A DNA stretch of 64,000 bases from Mytilus trossulus (GCF_036588685.1 NC_086378.1:81485127-81549126), one strand, 5' to 3'. Counted from the first letter of the stretch, positions 1 through 12,573 are shown. Numbers and translations: made by a program. Notes: generated by a model from the letters alone, not told the origin.

Positions 1-1949
1 TTATTACTGTTGATAGACTTTGAAAAAGCTTTTGATACAGTATCCTGGGATTTTCTTTTATCAGTTCTGACTTTTTTCAACTTTGGGAATTCCATAATCA
101 ACTGGATAAAAGTACTTTACAATAATATTAGCTCTGCAGTCATTCAGGGTGGAAATTTATCTGAGTTCTTTGGTATTGGACGAGGCTGTAGACAGGGGGA
201 CCCATTATCACCGTACCTTTTCATATTATGTGCAGAGATTTTGGCAATAAAGGTTAGAGGTAATAAGAAATTTCTCAAGTTGAACATAAACTATCTCAGT
301 TTGCAGATGACACTTCACTGATTTTAGATGGAAGTGAAGAATCTATGGAAGAAGCTTTATTAGAGCTAGATTGGTATGCAAAACTTTCTGGACTAAGGAT
401 AAATTTTACAAAAACTCAAGTAGTATGGATAGGAAGTAAAAAATACAGTAGAGAAATGTTATGCCAGAACAGAGATTTATCATGGGGGTCAACTTCTTTT
501 AAGCTGTTAGGGATAAACTTTGATATTGATCTTGATAAAATTTTAAACTTAAATTATACTGATAGATATCTTCAGATAAAAAAATTGATAAATACATGGT
601 CTAAAAGAAACTTAACAGTTATTGGTAAAATATCTGTGGTTAAAACTCTTATTCTTCCAATACTTAATCATCTCTTTTTAACATTACCAAACCCAAATGC
701 TGAGATGATTAAGAAAATTAATGATGCTATTTATTATTTTTTATGGAACTCACCAGTTCATAGAGTTAAAAAAGAAGTGTTACACATGGATTATAAGAAT
801 GGTGGTTTAAAGATGATAAATATTCATCTATTTATGATAGCTTTAAAATGTACATGGATAAGAAAATTGTTTAGTTCTAACTGTAAATGGTTAAATATTT
901 TATTTACAAATATAGATAAAGAAAAATTGTTTAAACTAGGAAATAGTTACACAACAAATACTATTTTAAATGTCAAAAACAAATTTTGGATTGATGTATT
1001 TAAAGCATGGCAATATTTTGTAGATAAAGATATAAATTCTACATGGGAATATTTTCTTGCTAGTCCATTATGGATGAATAAGAATATAAATATCAACAAT
1101 AAACATGTATTTTATAGAAGTTGGTATAATAAAGGTATTGTTTTTGTAAATGATGTGATTAATAATAGTGGAAAGTTTCTCTCCTATGGGGAAATAAAAG
1201 ACAAATTTGATATTTCTGGGAATATAATGATGTATAATAGTATCATTTCAGCATTAAATAAGACAAAGAAGCTGTATTCAAGGGGAGATAATAAGCTCAC
1301 AGAACCTTTTATTCCCTCTTTTGTTCAAACCATTTTAAAAAGGAAAAAGGGAACTAAAGATATATATTGGATGTTAATACCTAAAGTGGTTCCTAATGGG
1401 GAGAAAAAGTGGAATCAAATTTTGGAACTTAATGAATTGGAATGGAGAGAAATTTTCAAACTTCCATTTGCAGTTACTAATAACACAAAATTGCAATGGT
1501 TACAGTTTAGAGTAAACCATAGAATATTAGCTACAAACAAATTTTTGTGTAAAATTAATGTCATAAATAGCCAGCTATGTAATTTTTGTAAGGAAGAAAT
1601 AGAAACTATAGAACATGTACTATGGAATTGTGAAAATGTCCAGAATTTATTAGAAGAAATAGATATATGGTTTTTATCTAATGGTATAAGTATTTCATTC
1701 ACCAAAAAGAATTTTTTGTTTGGTGATGTCTCACGTGTATACAAGGGTGAAATTTCAAACCTGATTTTTCTGTGTCTTAAACAATATATTTATAATACAA
1801 GATATTTCCAGAAAGTTTTATCAATTCATGCTGTGAAGAAAGTACTAAAAGATCTATATAATTTAGAGAAGTGTATAGCAGTAAGAAACAATAAACTTGA
1901 GAGTTTCAATAAATTGTGGATTTTATTTACTCATTTGTTTCGATTGTAA
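1..1949 (+). pseudogene. L1-like LINE ORF2, 3' part, frameshifted
   Basis: Reverse transcriptase of a non-LTR retrotransposon, truncated by the window edge. Frame 1 (from base 10) gives the RT core motifs DFEKAFDTVSW and GRGCRQGDPLSPYLF. The frame is lost between about 240 and 296 and reading resumes in frame 3, where QFADDTSLIL at 297-326 supplies the catalytic Asp-Asp pair. It then runs on to the TAA at 1947-1949 through the LLGINFD and NLTVIGKISVVKTLILP thumb-type motifs. Near the C-terminus a Cys-Cys-His-Cys knuckle (CNFC, eight residues, H, four residues, C) around 1579-1632 matches the zf-RVT module of LINE ORF2 proteins. Apart from that one frameshift the frame is open, so the insertion is probably fairly young. 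The 5' part (endonuclease) lies outside. Clade assignment (L1/Tx1-like) is by motif recollection only. Confidence 0.9.
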
Positions 1950-2080
1950 TTAAAGTCCTATTATAATTCATATGTGAAAAACATGATAAAATGTTAATTT
2001 TTGAACTTTCAAAAAGGTTACATCAAAAATATTCATCAGAACATTATATTTATTTTTATTTTATTTTTTTCTGTATTTAG

Positions 2081-2216
2081 CCAAACATTTATTCTGGGAG
2101 GTAATTGGGGACATGGCAAAAGAAGTATCAGAAGATCTGTTACAAGGAGCTATGATGATATCTAATGGAACACAGGATGTTTGTGACATCATTGTAGAGG
2201 AAGTTGTCACAGAAAA
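2081..2216 (+). other. possible orphan exon, acidic helical peptide
   Basis: Just downstream of the LINE a plus-strand segment looks exon-like. A pyrimidine-rich tract ends in TATTTAG at 2080, and an open frame then reads KHLFWEVIGDMAKEVSEDLL and continues as an acidic, helix-like peptide ending VVTEK. The only nearby donor (GTTTAT at 2217) is weak, and no partner exon is visible in the window. I do not recognise the family. It could equally be chance open sequence between the LINE and the next repeat. Confidence 0.25.
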
Positions 2217-2678
2217 GTTTATTCGGTTTTTTATAGTGTTTTTTTTTTTAATTTTCATTTTTTTATTGAAATCTGTACATTTGTTAGTAATGAAAACATC
2301 GAATACCGGTACCTTATCCCGGCCTCGTTAATGTTAGCAATAGATCATGTAAATATATATGTGTTAGTATTTGTTAGTTCATTTACAAAAAACAGGTGTA
2401 GTTACAATATAATACAACATTTTTCATTTGCAATAAAAAAAAAATAACATAATAAAAGTTCAAAAATAAGGACCACAAATACATGTATTCATCATATTAG
2501 AATAATCATTTTAACAAACATACAGATATTCAAGTTTTTTTAGTTTTTCTAAGAATGGAAAATTTGAGGAAAAATAAGTTAAATTAATCAAAATTTAAAA
2601 GAAAAAAAAAAGAAAAAATTAATACAGAACAAATTAGCAGTTGTTTTCAAGGAACCATTCATTAGTTATAATACTTAC

Positions 2679-2809
2679 ATCATTAGTGTATTGCAGTTTC
2701 TGTGGTCCGGTGTCTGGTTTGACTTCAGGTTTGACCTCTTGGACAACTTCTGGTTGAGGTACAGAAGGTTTATCCTGAACTACAGGCTTTGTTTGTATCT
2801 CTGATAAAT
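2679..2809 (-). CDS. Pro/Val/Lys-rich linker exon, likely last visible exon of the TRIM-RanBP2-like gene
   Basis: On the minus strand an acceptor (TTATATTTCAG) at 2810 and a strong donor (GTAAGTAT) at 2678 bracket 131 bases. The exon opens with two bases completing a codon, then 43 codons with no stop, and ends exactly at a codon boundary. The peptide starts LSEIQTKPVVQDKPS and is rich in Pro, Val, Glu and Lys, like a disordered linker. Its phase fits the exon at 7949-8863, which ends one base into a codon: the join gives Asp then Leu-Ser-Glu. The next exon would lie to the left, where the LINE now sits or beyond the window. Assignment to this gene rests on phase, strand and order, not on a recognisable domain. 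Confidence 0.5.
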
Positions 2810-2860
2810 CTGAAATATAAGAAACATTGTTTTGCTCTGTGAAAATAACAAAACAAAAAC

Positions 2861-3714
2861 AAACAAGTGAAACTGCGAGCTACTGCTCACTGATGATACC
2901 CCCGCCGCAAGTGGATAATATTAATAGTGTAAAAATATGCAAGTGTTCCGGTAAATAGGAAGTTGTCGAGTGATGAATCTGAAAACGCATCACACGGTAT
3001 AGCTGACTTATATAAATCCTAAAACCAAATTTCAGAAATACTTGTATTGTAGTTCCTGAGAAAAATGTGACGAAAATTTTCAACTTGGCTATCATGTGTA
3101 AAATCATACAAGTGTTCGGTAAACAGGAAGTTGTCAAGTGATCAATCTGAAAACGCATCACACAGTATAGCTGACTTATATAAATCCTAAAACCAAATTT
3201 CAGAAATCCTTGTATTGTAGTTCCTGAGAAAAATGTGACGAAAATTTTCAACTTGGCTATCATGTGTAAAATCATACAAGTGTTCGATAAACAGGAAGTT
3301 GTCGAGTGATGAATCTGAAAACGCATCACACGGTATAGCTGACTTATATAAATCCTAAAACCAAATTTCAGAAATCCTTGTATTGTAGTTCCTGAGAAAA
3401 ATGTGACGAAAATTTTCAAATTGGCTATCATGTGTAAAATCATACAAGTGTTCGGTAAACAGGAAGTTGTCAAGTGATCAATCTGAAAACGCATCACACG
3501 GTATAGCTGACTTAGATAAACCCTGAAACCAAATTTCAGAAATCCTTGTATTGTAGTTCCTGAGAAAAATGTGACGGAAATTTCATGGGACGGACTGACT
3601 GACGGACGGACTGATGGACGGACTGATGGACGGACGGACTGACGGACGGACTGACGGACAGACAGAGGTAAAACAGTATACCCCCCCCCCCCTTTTTTAA
3701 AGCGGGGGTATAAA
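2861..3714 (+). mobile_element. pearl/HINE-like element with four ~168-bp tandem repeats
   Basis: The element starts near AACAAGTGAAACTGCGAGC and ends near a C-rich stretch and GCGGGGGTATAA. Inside are four near-identical copies of a 168-bp unit (anchor AGTGTTCGGTAAACAGG at 2942, 3111, 3279 and 3447), then a GACGGACTG-type tetranucleotide microsatellite (about 3590-3660). A reverse-oriented relative with two copies lies at 57146-57620 and shares both ends. Ends, tandem core and ACGG/ACTG microsatellite fit the published layout of bivalve pearl-type non-autonomous Helitron relatives; the class is inferred from layout only. Confidence 0.75.
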
Positions 3715-6417
3715 AATCATAATCGCATTACACTATAATTGATTATTTAATTTCAGAGTTCAAAAGGAGTTTTGTGGGTCGTTCGAAAACAAGTTCGTTC
3801 ACCGGACAGCGGCTTATTATTTATATGAGTCTCAGATTCAAATAAATAATAAGCAAATTCCTACTCTTATAGAACTCAAATATTTTAATTTTACTTTGCA
3901 TTCCGAACTTTTTTAACAGCATATTGAGATTAAAGCTCTTTAAATATGCGTTTTCTATATAAGTTATGGGAAAATATGTTGAACATGTTTAAACTTGAAA
4001 TTAAAGTTTACGGTCTTAAAAATCGAAACACACAATTGATTTTCTCGCACAAAAGAATGGACACCTTTATAAGTAATCTAATCATTCCATGTATGTAATC
4101 TTTTCTACCATCGTTAAAAATAAATCTTCTTAAGGATAAACGTTGATGATAAGACAAATGTATATGCATGCATAATCGACATAGAATGTAGGATTACAAC
4201 TACCATGCATAAAAATAAAATTTATTTATCACTAATTGTAACTATACTGCTATGTACAAATTAGTATAATAGTCTCAGGTCATCGATAAAATTCAATAAT
4301 AATTATTTTGTTAACATTATTAAAAAAAAAAACGAGTCTGTACTGTCGCCATTGTGTTATGATGATCGTACACTGACGTTGGTAAATATATTTTGACAAT
4401 ATATACGGACAGACGGATTCACTTTATTTCAAAGTGGGCGTATTTCGAACAACTTGTACATACCGCCAAGCGTAGCGAGTCGAACAATATTTTGATTATT
4501 TTTTGCTTTACAAAATCGTTAAATACAGGAATCAATATAGTTTTGGCAACCGAAGGTGGGGTCGGGGCGTGCAACCTATACCGTATACGTCATCTAGATT
4601 CGCCACTTATCTTATAAAGTGTATAACGAATTAAAATATTGTAAGAAATGAGAAATCAGGGACAACCGGGAAATCGGATTATGTGAGTTGGATTATGTTT
4701 ATTATAATAAATGCCGAATATCAAGTTCTTTTTATCGATTTCTATACATTTTTCTCAAATAAAAGTTATATAGGAAAATGATAAGGCAGACAAATATACA
4801 AATAAATCGACTTGACCGATATCCTAATAAAACTTATTGACCTTTAATTACGATTTTTTTTTCATTTCTTTGCGTTTTTACACGCCCATCCCAATTTTGA
4901 CAGAACGTATTATTGTATACACCCGTCTGTCCATCCGTCCTTCCATCCGTCCGTTCCTTCATCTATCAGTCATTCGGTCCGTCCGTCCGTCCGTCCGTCT
5001 AGCTAATCGTCTATCTTTCTGTCCAGCGTAAACATGTCGCACCGTAACTTGAGAACAGCTTATCTAGTTTTCATGAAACTTAACAAAGTTATTTCTTGAA
5101 ATGGTCAAACGATTTGTAAACCTTTTAGTGAAAATCAAATTAAATCTTTTTGAGTTACAGAACTTTGTAAGTAAAACAGGAGTGTGTTTTTTTTTAACAT
5201 GTCGCGCCATATCTCAAAATGGTTAATCATTATTGCATCAAACTTTACACACTTCTTAGTAATATAAATATAACTATCTATCTTAGTATTATTGTATACA
5301 CCCGTCTTAGTAATATAAATATAACTATCTATCTTCCCGTACCTTCTTTTCCGTACAATGTGAACAATTTAAAGAGAAATTAAACAATTTTGAGGCAAGG
5401 TTCACTCAATTCGTCATTTTGACATGCATTTTGACTTATTTCTCCGTTAAAATAGAACGGTTGTAGAAAATATTGCATCTCACAATAGAAAATAGTTGTA
5501 TATGTATATATATTCTTCGATATCATTTAAAAAATAAGAAAATAAGGAGAAACCTATCTTTCTTCTGTCTATTGATGTTCCGTCATTGTGCCGGACGTTA
5601 GATACCATCGAGTCCGATCAAATTCTGCCGGTGTGGTTTAGACACAGTGTTTAAGTGTAACGGAAAAGCGTGCCCAACGTTTGAAAGTAGAAATAGAGCT
5701 ATCAATACTTCAATTTACCCTTAATACAAGATGCCATGTAGTTTGCGCTTATGTAAAGGGAGATGTGATGCTTGGCTTGCGAAATCAGTCCCCATATCAA
5801 TCCAAAAAATAATCTTCCAACTAATAAAAATCTGATACACCCTTGTCTGGCTGTACAGCCCTTTAATTAACGATATTTAAGTCTAGCAAATTTTTTTTTT
5901 TCTTTATTCAATTCTTCATCATATATATACAACAGATATATTACATATTACACAATATTATCACAAAGCATTATTCTAATTCTTATTTAAAATTATTGAA
6001 AATGGAATCTCAAAAATATATAAGTTTCTCACTGAAGGTATTCAAAGAAGGTAACCTAGGATTTTGCGACGATGCAAATATTTAACTTTACAATATAAAT
6101 AGAAATCTTTAACAATGAATTCAAATAGCAAAAGCTATGCAATTAACAAATATATACTTTATAATCTTCTTGTAAATTATTTAACAATAAAATACATTAA
6201 ATATGAAATTTGGAGTTTTACCAAGGGAGCTAATAATTAAATAATAACACTGTCTGCCACATAGCATTTCGGGGACTCTCCGTATGGTATCTTTTCCCCC
6301 TCTTTTATATATATGGGGCCTTCTCTAATTATTGGGGGCATTATGATGACCTATAGTTGTTAATTTCTGTGTCATTTGTTAGTATCTTGTCAATCATAAT
6401 ACATATTCTTTTAGTAT
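3715..6417. other. non-coding, repeat-derived sequence
   Basis: I see no supportable gene. The stretch includes a CCGT-rich microsatellite at about 4915-5000 with flanks like other mobile elements in the window. A short direct repeat (TATTGTATACACCCGTCT, about 4911 and 5290) occurs twice. A block near 4465 ('accgccaagcgtagcgag') recurs at about 44792, so both are copies of one dispersed repeat. The rest is AT-rich and unremarkable. Confidence 0.5.
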
Positions 6418-6655
6418 AGATATGTCGTTATTACGACATAGTGATGTCGTTATAACGACATAGTGATGTCGTTATAACGACATGTTATGTCAAAATTACG
6501 ACAAAGCGATGTCGTTATAACGACATGTTATGTCGAAATTACGACATAACGATGTCGTTAGAACGACATGTTATGTCGAAATAACGACATAGCGATGTCG
6601 TAATAACGACATGTTATGTCGAAATTACGACATGCTATGTCGTAATTACGACATC
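6418..6655. repeat. array of short palindromes based on GTCGTTATAACGAC
   Basis: About ten consecutive units of the type ATGTCGTTATAACGACAT are spaced by 3-5 bases (agtg, gtt, agcg). Each unit is itself a near-perfect palindrome, so the tract could fold into many small hairpins. The units vary at the central TTATAA/AATTAC bases, as expected of an old minisatellite. No coding potential. Confidence 0.9.
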
Positions 6656-6769
6656 ATTTATTTTTTTGAATGGCCCTTATCGGCTTCCGTACTAACGGAC
6701 TTCTCCCACCATCATGTTTGAATTTAGTTTAGTTATGTCACCGATGCTTTGAAATCCTTGACTGACGGT

Positions 6770-7500
6770 ACTGATACAACCACAGTAGTGAGAGTGTTCA
6801 AATATATGATTGTTCGTGGGAAGACACAATATTTCCGTCAATCACTGGATGATTTACAACGCAAATTTGCATATAATTTATGTTTCTAAAGGGTTAAACT
6901 CTTTTTTGAAATACATGTAGTTGATCATTACTGATTTTTAAACTTGTCTGAGACATTGTTGATATAAACCTACATATTGTTTAGAATCATAATAATTTGG
7001 CAAGAATTGAACACATGAAAGCGCTGACGATGCAATTTTTCATATACTTAATGTTTCCAAGGGGCATAACTCTTTTAAAATAATTTATCGGCACTGATTT
7101 TCGGACTCTTCCGAGCCATTGCTTATAAGTTTTGAACACATGAGAGTGCTAACAATGCAATTTTCCATATGATAAATGCTACCAAGGGGAAACCCTCTAT
7201 TAAAAATAGGTTTGTCTGAAATTATTTTTGAACTCGTTTGAAACATTGCTGATATACCCACAATATAAGTTTCATAAACTTCTGCCAATTGTACACATGA
7301 GAGCGCTTACGATGCATTTTTCGTATAATTATATTTCTAAGGAGCATAACTCTTTGAAAAATAGCTGATCGGCACTGTTTTTTCGGATTCGTCAGAGATA
7401 TTGTTAAAAGGTGGCAAAGCTTGTACATGTAAGAACGCTAACGAGAACGGACGGACGCCGGCCGATAATTCTATGTTCCCGCAACGAATTGCACAGGGGA
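6770..7500. repeat. dispersed element with diverged internal repeats
   Basis: Three to four diverged copies of a block of roughly 130-190 bp recur at about 6840, 7018, 7150 and 7305. Each contains wording like 'gcgctnacgatgcaattttt' followed by 'aaggggcataactctttt', and the block ends in a GGACGGACGCCGG tract. Similar wording recurs around 52520-52800 in the MATH gene intron. The layout (tandem core then GACG-rich tract) resembles the pearl/HINE-like elements elsewhere in the window. Confidence 0.6.
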
Positions 7501-7948
7501 AAAAAAGTAAAATAGTAAATACAATGCTACCCGTTTAAATATCTGGCCTTCAAAAAAGGATCAAGTTTTCCTGGAGATATCACAGAATATGAATCATTGC
7601 TATAAGGAAGAAGACAATACCACTGGTGGAGAAGGGGCTACTTATCCTATTGAGCACCGGCATTCACATCGTGCTTTTTAACGTGATTTTTACCAACTTT
7701 AACCTTGATGGTCTTAGTGCATTTGTGAGCATATGATTTTGTTTCTATCCCCCAAGATGCACTTAAATGTATATCCTTACCTACTCAATGCGGTATGGGC
7801 TTTGCTTATTGTTGAAGGTCGTACGATGACCTATAGTTGTTAATTTCTGTGTCATTTTGGTCTCTTGTGGAGAGTTGTCTCATCGGCAATCATACCAAAT
7901 CTTCTTTTTTTTTTATGTAAAACATTATGAGAATAAACATATTCTCAC

Positions 7949-8863
7949 CTGAAGTTGAACCAAAAGTCCCTTTTTTAACTGGCTCTTTTTGCACTTGGTT
8001 TGATTTCACCTGTTGAAGTTCAGACTGCAATATTTCAAATGTTGCCTTGAACTTCAAAGCAAGGTCCTCATCCTTAAAACAAACTACGAAATATTGGATC
8101 TTAACTTCCCCCTCAGATAAGTCCTCAGCAATCCAGCCCCATGACATTTTAGAAGACTTCAAAGGATAAAGCTTAATTTCTTTTGTGAGGAAATGCTTGG
8201 CATAAATGTTCAAAACTTGATCTTGTCTCATTAATAATTGAACACGTTTTGTTTGTTTATGACGTAAGAGTTGCAATTCGCCAGATCCTCTCTCCTTCCA
8301 AAATCCATCATCAAATCTTAATAATGTTGCCTTTTCACAAAAAACAGTTTCTCCTTCCTCTTCTCCATTTTTTGTTTCAACAACATCAGGCAAATCTATA
8401 ACAGGTTTCTTACCCCGCAGAACAGAATTATCGCTTATTTTTAAAGGAGATGTTACAAGACTTGTCTCTTTTGATGATTTACAAGCAATTATATTTTTCT
8501 TTTGAGGGAATATACATATATTCCCAACAGCACCAAGAATGGTTGTAGAAGCCTTTGTTGATGAAGGTGAAATATTCTTACCAGCTCCAGGATTAAGGAA
8601 TGGTACGTGTCCAAAACTGAATGTTGACTGGGTACCCGATGTAACAGGTTGTTGTCCAAACCTAAAGATTCCTTTTGGTGCCGAGGAACCAGGAGCATTT
8701 GTAGTAACCATAGAAACAGGATTAGCTAAAGGTTTGTCAGGTGATGTTGATGCAGATTGGAGACTGCATACCAGTGGTAAAGTTGTTAGATTAGAACTTG
8801 GTGAACTTACAGTTCCTGCAGTATGTGCTCCTGGTGAAGGGCCATCTATAGGTTGATGTGACT
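7949..8863 (-). CDS. FG-repeat plus Ran-binding domain exon (RanBP2/Nup358-like)
   Basis: An open exon of 915 bases (305 codons) between a good acceptor (CTACATTCCAG at 8864) and donor (GTGAGAAT at 7948); both ends are phase 1. The N-terminal half is Ser/Thr/Pro-rich with phenylalanine-glycine dipeptides (RFGQQP, FSFGHVPF), the type that lines nuclear pores and binds transport receptors. The second half is a whole Ran-binding domain, from [20 protein letters not shown] through FWKERGSGEL, LLMRQDQVLNIYAKHFLTKE and SEGEVKIQYFVVCFKDEDLA to FEILQSEL. Known RanBP2 domains of this type clasp Ran-GTP at the pore. A paralogue lies at 43504-44587, which this copy exceeds in being free of frameshifts. 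It probably follows the exons at 13.6k and 15.7-17.4k in one minus-strand transcript. Domain call is secure; gene structure is inferred from phases. Confidence 0.88.
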
Positions 8864-9186
8864 CTGGAATGTAGATAAACATAAATAAAATTAATATAGA
8901 ATTTCTGCAAATTACTGTCATCTAATTTGATTGCATTTACCAGAAACCAAAAGTTTAAATCTAAAAAGGACAGATAAACCATATTTTTGTTAATTGGTTT
9001 ATTTTAGTTTGTGTTATTGTTACAACAGAAATTTAGATTTCCTAGTTTTAAATTTATATATTGTGAGCCTTTTGTTAGTCTCCTATAACCAGCATTAAAA
9101 GTAGTGTGTTGATTTAAGCAAAACCTTTTTAACACTACCGGAACTGCCATTAGCCTGTCTGGTGTCACATTTTACGCATTATTATC

Positions 9187-9560
9187 ACGAACGGGTGCCA
9201 CCTGTTGAGCAGGATCTGCATACCTTCTCGCGCATCTGAGATCGCTCCGTTTTCTATTTGGTTCGTGTTGCCAAGTCATTCGTCCTCTATCTTACGTTCT
9301 GTGTACTATTATTTTTCTGCTGGTCTATTTTAACCATGACGTTGTCAGTTTATTTTGCACTGAAAACTTTAAATGTCTCTGGTATCGTTTGTTTGTGTTT
9401 TTTTATTATTATTATGAGCTTGACATTCATTTATGGGATAGATAAAGAAGGAGACTGTGTTTTGAACACCAAATGCCTTTTGATTGCCTGTATTATTGAT
9501 TGTTGTGTATCGACGCCTTTTGATTGCCTGTATTATTGATTGTTGTGTATCGACAAATAC
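9187..9560 (+). repeat. dispersed repeat copy with 40-bp tandem duplication
   Basis: A copy of a repeat also seen at 13262-13575 (minus) and about 31620-31900 (plus). Shared wording includes 'gagcaggatctgc', 'tctgagatcgct' and 'ggttcgtgttgc', followed by a pyrimidine-rich stretch. At 9475-9514 and 9515-9554 a 40-bp segment beginning GCCTTTTGATTGCCTG is duplicated head to tail without a mismatch. Open frames across it are not credible genes. Confidence 0.65.
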
Positions 9561-9952
9561 CCTACATTTCTTATTCTTGTCACTCTTGGTTGTTTAGTCC
9601 AAATCTACCTGTACATTTCATTATCCTTTAAAGAGACTTTATCTATAATCACGAAGGCCTATGGCAAAAAGCGCAACGTGGACTAAATCTGCTAGTATTA
9701 AACATGTTAAAACTTTGTTGTATTCATTTTGTAATCTAACTTCAATTAAATTGTTTTAATGAGAATAAGCATACAATAAGACAATTTAGTTGATAGGCTC
9801 AACAAACAAGACCCTTCAATGCTCGACATGGAAATTTATTAAAAAAATTAATTCATTTTCTTTATAGATAATCCTATTTAGGAGTATTCCAGGTAATGAA
9901 TTATTTATTGTTTATTGGTTTGTTTTATTTTGTTTATTTTGTTTATACGAAA

Positions 9953-11242
9953 TACGGGGCGCCGAATGGGACTCTTGTGGTTTTGTACAAAATTCAATTC
10001 TGTCATAACAAAATCATTTTTGTCTTACAAAACTATGTGCTACAGACTTGTTTTGTGAGAACTTCAATTTTGTGATGACAAAATTCATTTGTGTAGACAA
10101 AATTCATTTTTGTAGACAAAATTCTTATTTGTCATGACAAAAGTCAATTTTGTCTAAAAGGTATGCAAATATAAACATATTTGCATACAAAATTGACTTT
10201 TGTTACCTGATAAGGAAATTAAATCACAAAAGTCAATTGTGTGAGGTAAGATTCAATTTTGTGAGACAAAATTAACTTTTGTGAGACAAATTAACTTTTG
10301 TGAGACAAAATTAACTTTTGTGCGACAAAATTGAGTTTTGTGAGACAAAATTGACTTTTGTGAGACAAAATTCAATTTTGTCAATTTTGTTGAGACAAAA
10401 GTCAATTTTGTTAATTTTGTTGAGACAAAAGTCAATTTTGTCAATTTTGTTGAGGCAAAAATCAATTTTGTTGAGACAAAAGTCAATTTTGTTAATTTTG
10501 TTGAGACAAAAGTCAATTTTGTCAATTTTGTTGAGACAAAAGTCAATTTTGTGACGACAAAAGCCAATTTTGTGACGACAAAATTCATTTTTGTGACGAC
10601 AAAATTCATTTTTGTGACGACAAAATTGACTTTCGTGAGACAAAATTGACTTTCGTGAGACAAAAATCAATTTTGTTGAGACAAAATTCAATTTTGTCAA
10701 TTTTGTTGAGACAAAAGTCAATTTTGTTGAGACAAAATTCAATTTTGTCAATTTTGTTGAGACAAGAGACAAAATTCAATTTTGTCAATTTTTTTGAGAC
10801 AAAAGTCAATTTTGTCTCACATTGGTCAATTTTGTCTCACAAAAGTCAATTTTGTCAATACAGTTGATCACATTGGTCAATTTTGTCTCACAAAAGTCAA
10901 TTTTGTCAATTTTGTCAATTTTGTGTAACAAAAGTCGATTTTGTATGCAAATTAGTTCACAGAAACCAAACTAAACTAATTTGAATACAAAATTGACTTT
11001 TGTCGCCCCATTTTCAAATTAGGTAACAAAAGTCAAGTCTGTGTAACAAACATGAATTTTGTCATGACAAAAGTGACTTTTTTCCGCTGATAGATAATTT
11101 TGTATGACAAAATTTTAAATTTGTAGTATGATAAAAGTTGTGTTAAACTGAACTCATTTTTGTTGAACAAAAGTCACTTTTGTCCGTACAAAATTGAATT
11201 TTGAGTACAAAACTACAAGAGTCCCATTCGGCGCCCCGTACG
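9953..11242. mobile_element. 1.3-kb foldback element made of GACAAAATTGACTTTTGT repeats
   Basis: The ends are inverted copies: CGGGGCGCCGAATGGGACTC at 9955 and its reverse complement GAGTCCCATTCGGCGCCCCG ending at 11238, extending inward through a TTTTGTAC stretch. Each end is next to TA, which could be a 2-bp target duplication. The interior is almost wholly short, often palindromic units of the type 'gagacaaaattgacttttgt'. Open frames on both strands here only translate the simple repeat. A non-autonomous DNA transposon or foldback element is the likely origin. Confidence 0.85.
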
Positions 11243-12570
11243 AAGGCTCAAAATAAATATTAAAATTTTATCTTCAAAGTTTGTTGATCATAGCTGCAAC
11301 TCTAAATATATAAACAGTTGGCTATAAACTCACAATAGATACAAGGATTAATCTTCTTATACACTGATACGCTGCATTTTCTCTTTAGGAGACTGATCTG
11401 ATTATAAGTGCCGCTAGAATCCAGAATCTTAAAAAGCCAAATAAAGTACGAAGTTGAAGGGCATTGAGGACCCAATTTCCGATAGATTTTGTAAAATACA
11501 TCTGAGGTCATACTCTCCTTGGGTAGCTAAAAGTTAAAGTGGTAGTTTTTCACTCCGAAATTAATTTATTTGAATTGCAAAATTTGTTCCAATGACGGAG
11601 AAGTTATCAATTATATAGGCCTTCAAAAATGACAAAAAAAACATGAGGTAATGAACATGTTAATAAACGTTCCATCCTCCCCTTGCTTTCGATTGGAAAG
11701 AGTTGTAGCAGCACAATATAATAATAAACTGTAAAAAAATATTTGTGAATAGCCTAACGCAATGATCGGTACAGATTACAACCCAAACCTAACTGAAAAC
11801 CAATAGACAAAAATAATTGATATTAGAGTACTCGTAGTAACTAAAAGCTAGTTCAAATCCAATTACAAATAAAACACTAAGCGCGTCTGGCGTATAAAAT
11901 TATAATTCAGGTACCTTTGATAACTATTAACACCACTGGGTCGGTGCCACTGCTGGTGGACGTTTCCTCCCCTAGGGTATCACCAGCCCAGCACGTCGGT
12001 GTTGACATGAATATCAATTATGTGGTCATTTTTGTTTTGTTTATAAATCTCCTGTTTTTTAGTATGATTTTTGTCGAAATACTAAGGATTTTCTAATCCC
12101 AGCCATACATTTTGTAAGCCTGGTACCTTTGATAACTATAAATAACCATATCTATAAAAGAATAAAAAATAACTGTTTGCATTGGATGTACTTATAGAAG
12201 TATCCCTGGGGTAGTATACTTAGTAAAATAAAAAAAAAATCACTTTTATAAATATAACATAAAAGTAACGGTAAGTGTCTTTAAATTTATCAATAAAATG
12301 TTCTTAAAACAATTCTTTTATCAGTTTAAATGTGATTCATGACTATACATGCACAAGTCTGCTATTAAATTGACAACATTTGACTTATAGGAATGACTGC
12401 AATTTTTCAAAAAATTAAAATGCCGAAACTTACACAGATGTTGTAAAAGAGAAAGTTTAGCGCTTTAATCATCTAATCATAGTTCCAGCAATTGTAATTA
12501 GAATAAGCTAAGGTGAGGGACAGAAAGAAACTGACATATGTTTTCTTATACCTTATTATAATCTACTACT
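11243..12570. other. intronic/repeat-derived sequence without recognisable gene
   Basis: No convincing gene. 'aactaaaagctagttcaaatcc' and 'gcgcgtctggcgtataaaat' near 11840-11900 are pieces of a common dispersed repeat. About 12400-12510 ('aaaatgccgaaacttacacagatgttgt') is similar to 14910-15005, which suggests a duplicated intron block between exon copies of the minus-strand gene. Confidence 0.5.
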
Positions 12571-12573
12571 ACA

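Noticed and set aside
2880-3497. 205-codon minus-strand frame with internal repeats
   Set aside because: It translates the 168-bp tandem core of a mobile element; the period is a multiple of three, so a frame stays open by chance.
6418-6655. CRISPR-like array
   Set aside because: Units are palindromes with spacers of only 3-5 bases in animal DNA; it is a minisatellite.
8539-8856. 105-codon plus-strand frame
   Set aside because: Antisense shadow of the FG/Ran-binding exon.
9258-9539. 93-codon hydrophobic plus-strand frame
   Set aside because: Lies in a dispersed repeat with copies at 13262 and 31620; apparent membrane segments come from T-rich DNA.
10253-10867. Several overlapping repetitive frames on both strands
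   Set aside because: All are translations of the foldback element's simple repeat; no start context, introns or homology.
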